DNA of 64,000 nucleotides from the NCBI GenBank assembly GCA_014584575.1, contig JACTMP010000002.1, positions 154,377 through 218,376 on the forward strand. The letters are read 5' to 3'. The stretch's first letter is position 1. Each line of letters opens with the position of its first letter. The translations under genes were made by a program, and so were the position numbers. The notes beneath the pieces are model-generated. The model ran no database searches. It saw only the letters and a program-made list of their open reading frames with translations, and was not told the DNA's origin. This DNA is from Chloroflexota bacterium. GTDB taxonomy: Bacteria > Chloroflexota > Anaerolineae > Promineifilales > Promineifilaceae. Shown one piece after another: positions 59,001-64,000 of the stretch.

Positions 59001-60740
59001 TTACGTCAATTCCCCTTCCAGCACCTCAATTTCCTGTTCCACCAGTTCGATCAACTCTGTCAGCATGGGGGTGTCGAAGCGGAATTCAGCGCCGGCGGCG
59101 GCGAATAAGGCCGGCAGCGTTTGCGTGCCGCCCAACGATAGGGCGTGGCGATAAGCGGTCAGGGCGGCATTGTGGTCTCGACGGCCGTTGCGCCATACCT
59201 GCATTGCCCCCACCGAAGCCATGCCATACTCAATATAGTAAAACGGTGTCCCAAAAATATGGGGTTTACGGTGCCAACCGCTTCGGCGTACTTCTTCATA
59301 TCCCGTCCAATCCATGTCCGGGATAAACCGCTGCCATTGCGCGTCCCAGGCCGCATCACAATTTGCCGGGTCAAGTGCCTCTTCCGGGTGGGTATAGACC
59401 CAGTGTTGAAACGCATCCACCACCGCCATATAGGGCAAAAAAGTGATGATATTTTCCAGATGTTCCAGCCGGGCGCGGGCGGCAGCTGTCTCGGTATAAA
59501 AACCGCCGTTTGCCTGCGTTAAATTGGGCGCTGCCAGTAGCTCCATAGACATGGAGGCCACTTCACAGAACTCCATAGGCGCGTCCATCTGCCACACCAG
59601 CGGCAATTGCATCGTCTCAAAAGCGTGGAAGGCGTGCCCCGCTTCGTGCAACAGCGTCTGCACATCATCGTGCATGCCGGTACCGTTCATAAAGATAAAC
59701 GGCCGTTGCCGCACCGGCAGCGTACTACAATAACCTCCCAATGCTTTGCCCGGCCGTGTGTCCAGGTCTAACAACCCCTCTTCGGCCATTGTCGCAAAAT
59801 AGCGCCCTAGCTCCATATCCAGCCGGTTGAACATATTCAAACCGCCTTGAATTAGCTCATCTTGATTTTTGTAGGGCTGGAGGGCAGCACCGTCAAATGT
59901 ATCTACCAACAAACTGCGTTCAGGAATCCAGTCATACGGCCGTATACTTTCATACCCCAGCCGTTCCCGTCGTTTGGCCAGGATTCGCCGCGTTGCCGGC
60001 ACTGCCACTGCTTCAATGGCAGCGTGAAAGGTGGCGCAATCTTCCGGCGTATAATCAAAGCGTCCCCGCGCCCGGAAAGCATAAGCCCGGTAATCAGACA
60101 ACCCGGCATTGGCCGCGATTTGCTGGCGTAACTGCAACAAGTTGACATAAATCTGATTCAGGTTTTCCCGCTGCTCCAGCCACAATGCCGACATGACATC
60201 CCAGGCGCGCTGCCGGGTGTCCCGATCTTTATCTTTCAATAAAACCGCAAGCTGGCTTAGATTTTTCTCCTCACCGTCCCAATTGGCCTGCATGGCCCCC
60301 GTAATCTTGTCGTATTCATTGTCTAGTTTGCGCTCTTCGGTTTGCAAGGGGATATTTTCCTCGCAGTATAGATCGGCTTCGTTGCGCAAATTGCGCAAGA
60401 CCAGGTCCATGCCCGGTATGCCCAAATCAGCCGGTTCCAACGCCAGCAGTCGCTCTTTTAGGGCCTGGTCTGCCATTTGCGCCGGAGGCATGACGTGGTT
60501 GATCAGGTCAAGAAAAGTTTGTTCTTTTTCCACGTTGGTTGTGTCCAGCGATTTTTCAATGTAGACCCAGGCAGCCGTTTCCCATACCAGGCGACTGAGA
60601 TCAGACCAATAGGTTAGCCATTCGTGAACATTTTGTTGGGTGAGCGGGTATTCTTGCAGGGCGGTAAAGTAGGGGGCAAATGAGTCCCAACGATGGGGGT
60701 TGATATTCTCAATGGAAGTGGGAAGGGTGGGTAAAGTCAC
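59001..60740 (-). CDS. pepF: M3 family oligoendopeptidase F-like
   Basis: 579 residues from GTG 60740, chosen because TTTTTGGAGCAACC lies just upstream; the longer frame reads through poor sequence. The zinc site HEAGHAFHAFE (HExxH) is near residue 378, with the second-shell SMSMELLAAPNL and the closing FYYIEYGMASVGAMQVW. A cytosolic peptidase that trims oligopeptides. The tRNA cluster lies just upstream on the same strand. Confidence 0.9.
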   Translation of the reverse strand: MTLPTLPTSIENINPHRWDSFAPYFTALQEYPLTQQNVHEWLTYWSDLSRLVWETAAWVYIEKSLDTTNVEKEQTFLDLINHVMPPAQMADQALKERLLALEPADLGIPGMDLVLRNLRNEADLYCEENIPLQTEERKLDNEYDKITGAMQANWDGEEKNLSQLAVLLKDKDRDTRQRAWDVMSALWLEQRENLNQIYVNLLQLRQQIAANAGLSDYRAYAFRARGRFDYTPEDCATFHAAIEAVAVPATRRILAKRRERLGYESIRPYDWIPERSLLVDTFDGAALQPYKNQDELIQGGLNMFNRLDMELGRYFATMAEEGLLDLDTRPGKALGGYCSTLPVRQRPFIFMNGTGMHDDVQTLLHEAGHAFHAFETMQLPLVWQMDAPMEFCEVASMSMELLAAPNLTQANGGFYTETAAARARLEHLENIITFLPYMAVVDAFQHWVYTHPEEALDPANCDAAWDAQWQRFIPDMDWTGYEEVRRSGWHRKPHIFGTPFYYIEYGMASVGAMQVWRNGRRDHNAALTAYRHALSLGGTQTLPALFAAAGAEFRFDTPMLTELIELVEQEIEVLEGELT

Positions 60741-60831
60741 GCGGTTGCTCCAAAAAATGTAGTACGATTTGCCAAATCGTTTACAACTATAGACAAAAAA
60801 GCCCCTGCAATGGGCAAGGGCCAATCTCAAA

Positions 60832-60902
<71 letters not shown>

Positions 60903-60945
60903 ATAAATGCAACCGGCAGGCTTGGCGCCTGCCGGGTCTGGTAAG

Positions 60946-61017
<72 letters not shown>

Positions 61018-61043
61018 TTATGAAGGGGTTGAAGTAACCCTAA

Positions 61044-61116
61044 TGCCAGGACCCAGACTCGAACTGGGGACACCTGCATTTTCAGTGCAGTGCTCTACCA
61101 ACTGAGCTATCCCGGC
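61044..61116 (-). tRNA. tRNA-Phe (GAA)
   Basis: Minus strand GCCGGGATAGCTCAGTTGGT at the 5' end, anticodon loop CTGAAAA with GAA, T-arm CAGTTCGAGTCTG and acceptor TCCTGGC with one G-U pair, discriminator A. Confidence 0.93.
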
Positions 61117-61210
61117 CAGCCCAGGTTGTTAATGACGAGCGGGATTCTATCCAAACGGGTAGGGGCTGTCAAGTCTTGCCAGACCGCCGGAAGGGGATAA
61201 ACTAACCGGT

Positions 61211-61306
61211 GGGAGTGGTTGTGTCCCGGTGGGCGCCCCAGTCTTCAAAACTGGTGGTCGGTTGCGCCGAGCAAGCGACGGTGGGTTCGACTCCCATCCA
61301 TTCCCG
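61211..61306 (+). tRNA. selC: tRNA-Sec (UCA), selenocysteine
   Basis: A 96-nt plus-strand tRNA with anticodon UCA in the loop CTTCAAA. It has the tRNA-Sec hallmarks: 8-bp acceptor stem (GGGAGTGG with CCATTCCC), 6-bp D stem (GTGTCC with GGGCGC), a long variable arm (GTCGGTTGC with GCAAGCGAC) and the T-loop GGTTCGACTCC, with discriminator G. It lies on the opposite strand to the other three tRNAs. selA, selB and selD are not in the window. Confidence 0.92.
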
Positions 61307-61355
61307 TGATCGGTAATCGGTAATCGGTTATCGGCAGTCCGTAATCTGAGGCCCG

Positions 61356-62075
61356 ATGTTATCTTTGGATGAGCAAAATGTGTGGCGTGAACGATACCGG
61401 CGGCAGCGACCAGCATGGAGACCGGCAACCGAAGAATTTGCAGCATTGGTAAGAGGGGAGCTACGGCCGTCCACCCACTTACTTGATCTCGGTTGTGGGC
61501 GCGGCGGGTTGGTGGAGCAGTTGGACCATCCGTTGTGCCAGATGGTGGGCGCAGACCCAGATTGGCTTTCGTTACATGAACATCGGCTAAATATACCGCG
61601 TGCTGCGGCCCAAAGTGAGTGGCTGCCGTTTCGGAGTGGTTCGTTTGACCTGGTGTTTGCCAGTTGGGTGTTGGAGCATCTGGCGGAACCGGCGTGGGTG
61701 TTCACGGCCGTGTCCCGTATCCTCAAACCCGGCGGTGCATTTGTCTTTATTACTCCCAACGGCCGTCACCCCCTCACTGCCTTCAATCGCTCCCTGGGGC
61801 GGGCGGGGCAATGGCAGGGGTGGCTGGTGGAATGGCTGTACGGCCGTGCCCCCGATGACACCTTTCCCACCTTTTACCGCGCCAATGGGCCATCTCAAAT
61901 TGAAGAATTATGTCAACAAAGCGGCCTGGTGCTGGAACTTTTGCACCTGATTCCTGATCCAACTTATCTGGCCTTTAACCCCGCCATGTTCTGGCTGATG
62001 TGTTGGCTTGAAGAGCGTTTGCCCACTTCGCGCAAATTACATCTGGTTGGACTGGCCCGTTGCCCATACAATTAA
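61356..62075 (+). CDS. SAM-dependent class I methyltransferase
   Basis: 239 residues. Motif I LLDLGCGRGGLVEQL (about 42-56), then GADPDWLSL, SGSFDLVFASWVLEHL and LKPGGAFVFITPNG, a Methyltransf_11-type Rossmann fold. Arg-rich N-terminus (WRERYRRQRPAWRP). Small-molecule or lipid substrate unknown. It overlaps the start region of the next frame, so the two genes may be expressed together. Confidence 0.88.
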   Translation: MLSLDEQNVWRERYRRQRPAWRPATEEFAALVRGELRPSTHLLDLGCGRGGLVEQLDHPLCQMVGADPDWLSLHEHRLNIPRAAAQSEWLPFRSGSFDLVFASWVLEHLAEPAWVFTAVSRILKPGGAFVFITPNGRHPLTAFNRSLGRAGQWQGWLVEWLYGRAPDDTFPTFYRANGPSQIEELCQQSGLVLELLHLIPDPTYLAFNPAMFWLMCWLEERLPTSRKLHLVGLARCPYN

Positions 62076-62080
62076 CTTCT

Positions 62081-62791
62081 ATGCACAATTTATCACTGCC
62101 GAAACGATTGTATTACGCTTATTTGGGGTGGGCGTTTGCCATGACATATCGCACCACAAGGCGGCCATTTTTGGGGTATGCCATTAGCAGTTGGTTCAAA
62201 TTTCTGGCTGTCATGTTGTTTCTGGCGTCGTTGGTATTCCGCCTGGGGCAGCCGGCGTTGGGTCTGACGTTGTTGTTGGTGGTCTGGATTTATTTCTCAT
62301 ACTGGCGGGCGGCGAAATTGGGATATTGTCGATTTGTGCGGGATGACACGGCCGTGCTCCCTCCGGATACGCCAACCTTGCCACCCAACCAACATGTGCC
62401 GCTGTACGCCACGGGCACGTTTGCGGTGGTAGACCGGGAACAATCGGTGCTGCTGCGCCCGGCCCAATACTGGCTTTCCCGCAATGGCGAACATGGCGTG
62501 ATAGTCAATGAATACGACAAGAAGTACCTGTACCAGTTTTTCCAGGCGGAGACGTTGCGGGCGGTGCAGGCCGGCTGGATGATTTTTGGCCGACGGCCGT
62601 TGCGCGCCCTGGCTATCACCTTTTTACCCACCTGGGGGCCAGATTATGCCGACGATGTGGTCACTTACATGGTCGGCGGCGGCGTCAATCAAAACCACAA
62701 AGGCAAGGGGCGCACGATTTATTTTGCTTTTGAGGATACGGCCGTTGAACACCAGGTGTGGCAGACGCTCAAGAATGTGTCAGGTGGTTAG
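62081..62791 (+). CDS. Two-TM membrane protein, unknown
   Basis: 236 residues from ATG 62081. Two adjacent transmembrane segments (about 38-57 and 60-80) are followed by a soluble domain (VPLYATGTFAVVDREQSVLL, RPAQYWLSRNGEHGVIVNEY, WGPDYADDVVTYMVGGGVNQ) with mixed beta-alpha pattern. No family is recognised. It sits six bases after the methyltransferase. Confidence 0.75.
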   Translation: MHNLSLPKRLYYAYLGWAFAMTYRTTRRPFLGYAISSWFKFLAVMLFLASLVFRLGQPALGLTLLLVVWIYFSYWRAAKLGYCRFVRDDTAVLPPDTPTLPPNQHVPLYATGTFAVVDREQSVLLRPAQYWLSRNGEHGVIVNEYDKKYLYQFFQAETLRAVQAGWMIFGRRPLRALAITFLPTWGPDYADDVVTYMVGGGVNQNHKGKGRTIYFAFEDTAVEHQVWQTLKNVSGG

Positions 62792-62808
62792 GTGTCAGGT
62801 GTCAGGTC

Positions 62809-62960
62809 AGCAATTCTCAGTTTGATTTGCGGCGGCAGATAAATCTGCACCAACAGAAGGCAAAGCCGACCTTCGTCGGCTGGAAATAGTCGGCGAAGGC
62901 CGACTTTGTTTTCTGTTGACGCGATTTTAATCGCCGGATTTTGCCAAACTGAGAATTGCT
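62809..62960 (+). repeat. 152-bp element with 16-bp perfect terminal inverted repeats, copy 3
   Basis: Bounded by AGCAATTCTCAGTTTG (62809-62824) and its exact inverse CAAACTGAGAATTGCT (62945-62960). Inside are GCAGATAAATCTGCACCAAC, CCGACCTTCGTCGGC and GTCGGCGAAGGCCGAC. It is the best-preserved copy and looks like a miniature inverted-repeat element without its own protein. It is inserted within an array of TCAGGTG units. Confidence 0.85.
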
Positions 62961-63008
62961 GGTGTCAGGTGTACTCGCTTGACACTTGACACCTGATTAC
63001 TTGACACG

Positions 63009-63623
63009 CTATGGCATTGGCGTGGCCTCAGGAATGGTTGTGGGGGCGGGGGTCAGGTTGATGAGAACTGTGCTCAATCCACTGATAAACTCATTCAGCG
63101 TATCGGAGGCGTTGCCGGCACTGGCGATACGGGTTTCCAGGTATACGGCCGTCACCCGCAGTGCCGCCATATCAGCTTCAGCTGTAGCCATCGTCTCATT
63201 CATCCGGTTGGTGGCCTCGTCCATAGCATAGATGGCTGTGGCCTGCTCGGCGGCCAAAGCCTCGCGGGTGGTAATTTCGGCATTAAGCTGCATCCGCAGG
63301 GCTACATTAGCGTCATTGTAAGTGAGTAGGCCATTGTTCATCCAGGCCAGCAGCGCCAGCGTTAAGGCTGCCCCGACCATTGCCCCCAATACCGCGCCAA
63401 AAATAATGGAAAAACAACCACGCCGGATGGCACGCTCTTCATAGGCCGGATCATGCGCCAGCGTGGTTTGGGCCGCCGCTGCCGGGCGGGATGATGATGA
63501 TGGTCGCGTAGTGGTGGACGCAGGTGGCGGTGTGGTTGCCGGCGCCGGGGTAGTTGAGGCGCTGGCATTTTCTGTGGATGGGGTGGGTGTGACGGCCGTT
63601 TTTGTTTCTGTTTCTTCTGTCAT
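63009..63623 (-). CDS. Single-span membrane protein with periplasmic coiled coil
   Basis: 204 residues from ATG 63623, preceded by AAGGTGAT. A cytosolic Thr/Ser/Pro-rich tail (about 5-55) is followed by a transmembrane segment (about 75-95, FGAVLGAMVGAALTLALLAW) and an external helix or coiled coil (about 105-175) with a Pro-rich end. No family is recognised. It could be a structural envelope protein. Confidence 0.75.
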   Translation of the reverse strand: MTEETETKTAVTPTPSTENASASTTPAPATTPPPASTTTRPSSSSRPAAAAQTTLAHDPAYEERAIRRGCFSIIFGAVLGAMVGAALTLALLAWMNNGLLTYNDANVALRMQLNAEITTREALAAEQATAIYAMDEATNRMNETMATAEADMAALRVTAVYLETRIASAGNASDTLNEFISGLSTVLINLTPAPTTIPEATPMP

Positions 63624-63662
63624 AGGAATATCACCTTGTAAGATTTTAGCCGGAAATGGGGC

Positions 63663-63691
63663 TTGACGCTCCAATTTCTCTGTGCTACCCT
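63663..63691 (+). promoter_or_regulatory. Candidate promoter of the small Cys-rich peptide
   Basis: TTGACG (63663-63668), 17 bases, TACCCT (63686-63691). A fair -35, a weak -10. It points at the small ORF at 63740. Confidence 0.4.
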
Positions 63692-63739
63692 CCTGCTACG
63701 TTGGCAATCAGGCATGGTTGCAGACAGGGTTAATTATCA

Positions 63740-63853
63740 TGGAACATTTGTTAGCTGACCACCAATCGCTTGTTTTATCTGGCCTCTTATTACCCGGCGC
63801 AGATAACGGCTGCTCGTGCAGCTGCTGGAGCAATTCGCCCAGGTCGGCTTAAC
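63740..63853 (+). CDS. Small Cys/Ser-rich peptide, possible RiPP-like precursor
   Basis: 37 residues: MEHLLADHQSLVLSGLLLPG followed by ADNGCSCSCWSNSPRSA. The C-terminal GCSCSCW cluster of alternating Cys and Ser is typical of heterocyclised or thioether peptides, and the N-terminus could be a leader. A plausible promoter lies upstream and a strong terminator follows 25 bases after the stop, which supports a real short transcript. The ribosome site is weak (CAGGG). No modification enzyme can be seen, as the window ends. It could also be a non-coding leader. Confidence 0.4.
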
Positions 63854-63877
63854 GTTATCCTTTTTCACTCGTTTAAT

Positions 63878-63910
63878 AAGCCACAGGCGCTCCGGCCCTG
63901 TGGCTTTTTT
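63878..63910 (+). terminator. Strong intrinsic terminator abutting a group II intron
   Basis: A perfect 10-bp stem, AAGCCACAGG (63878-63887) and CCTGTGGCTT (63897-63906), with a run of six T to 63910. The next base starts GTGTACGCCC, the putative intron. Confidence 0.85.
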
Positions 63911-64000
63911 GTGTACGCCCGGCATGGGCGGTAACTAAGGAGTGCAAGTCTCCTGTGGGCGTTGACCCGACGAACCACTAGCCGAAGGCAACTGCGTGAG
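63911..64000 (+). mobile_element. 5' end of a group II intron (cut by window edge)
   Basis: GTGTACGCCCGGCATGGGCG and the following hairpin AAGGAGTGCAAGTCTCCT, then AGCCGAAGGCAACTGCGTGA, match my memory of the 5' part of bacterial group II introns (start close to GTGCGCCCGGC, the GGTGCAAGTC-type hairpin and the GCCGAAGGCAA loop of domain I). The base at position 5 differs from the GUGYG consensus. Its site, directly after a terminator stem and T run, is the known target of group IIC introns. The reverse transcriptase would lie beyond the window. Confidence 0.65.

Noticed and set aside
59001..59416. Second minus-strand frame inside pepF and similar long shadow frames on the GC-rich part
   Set aside because: Long open shadow frames are expected from GC-rich codon use; none has a family signature or ribosome site.

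Overview
The window looks like a chromosome segment of a filamentous, Gram-positive-like or diderm-atypical Chloroflexota (Anaerolineae/Caldilineae-type). This is inferred from the Thr/Pro-rich 'TPTA' linkers in secreted proteins, a secreted protein ending in a 'VYLP' type tail, paired DUF1800/DUF1501 proteins, DUF2330 and DUF2085 proteins, tandem CpaB-like proteins and large cyclase-ATPase-TPR regulators. No rRNA is present, so the lineage is not proven.

Two compartments are visible. Bases 1 to about 14,627 are AT-rich accessory DNA. They hold a BrnT/BrnA-like toxin-antitoxin locus with a frameshifted toxin, two antitoxins and a third antitoxin remnant; a small HTH protein; a translationally coupled trio (small ORF, degenerate tyrosine recombinase, coiled-coil protein) next to an 11-bp inverted repeat; a large secreted metalloprotease; and a cassette-like stretch in which long non-coding repeats alternate with genes. 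The last cassette is a run of small membrane proteins, one with a histone-fold-like segment, ending in a membrane-anchored TIR protein. It is a credible but unproven candidate for an undescribed defence-type system. The last repeat copy runs straight into the middle of a comM (Mg-chelatase-like) gene, which lost its N-terminal third.

From about 14.6 kb to 64 kb the DNA is GC-rich core. In it the octamer palindrome ACGGCCGT occurs about once per 0.5 kb (roughly 98 copies in the window by eye, only about 5 of them in the first 14.6 kb), in all reading frames and in intergenic DNA, like HIP1 in cyanobacteria. Region by region: YozE-like and TPR proteins; an ECF sigma/anti-sigma/membrane protein/DUF1800/DUF1501 run; threonine aldolase; a Ser/Thr kinase with FHA, thrombospondin-3 and CBM9-like parts; an HD hydrolase; an m4C-type restriction-modification pair; DUF2330; a cyclase-ATPase-TPR giant; two tiny peptide genes (an NHLP/Os1348-type precursor and a 32-residue peptide) that both end in PGTG; a RelE/XRE toxin-antitoxin pair; a HigB-HigA deletion fusion; the cytochrome c maturation set ccmABC(D)-ccdA-resA; a flavin monooxygenase; a Kelch lipoprotein; a second BrnT/BrnA pair; DUF2085; fabF; an FtsB-like protein with a sensor kinase; two CpaB-like proteins; NrtR-like Nudix, DtxR and PepF; and four tRNAs including tRNA-Sec. 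The right edge has a small Cys-rich peptide ORF, its terminator, and what looks like the 5' end of a group II intron placed directly after that terminator.

Intergenic DNA is rich in palindromes: a 152-bp element with 16-bp perfect terminal inverted repeats (three copies), several hairpin families, and short 7-8 nt units iterated first in direct and then in inverted orientation.
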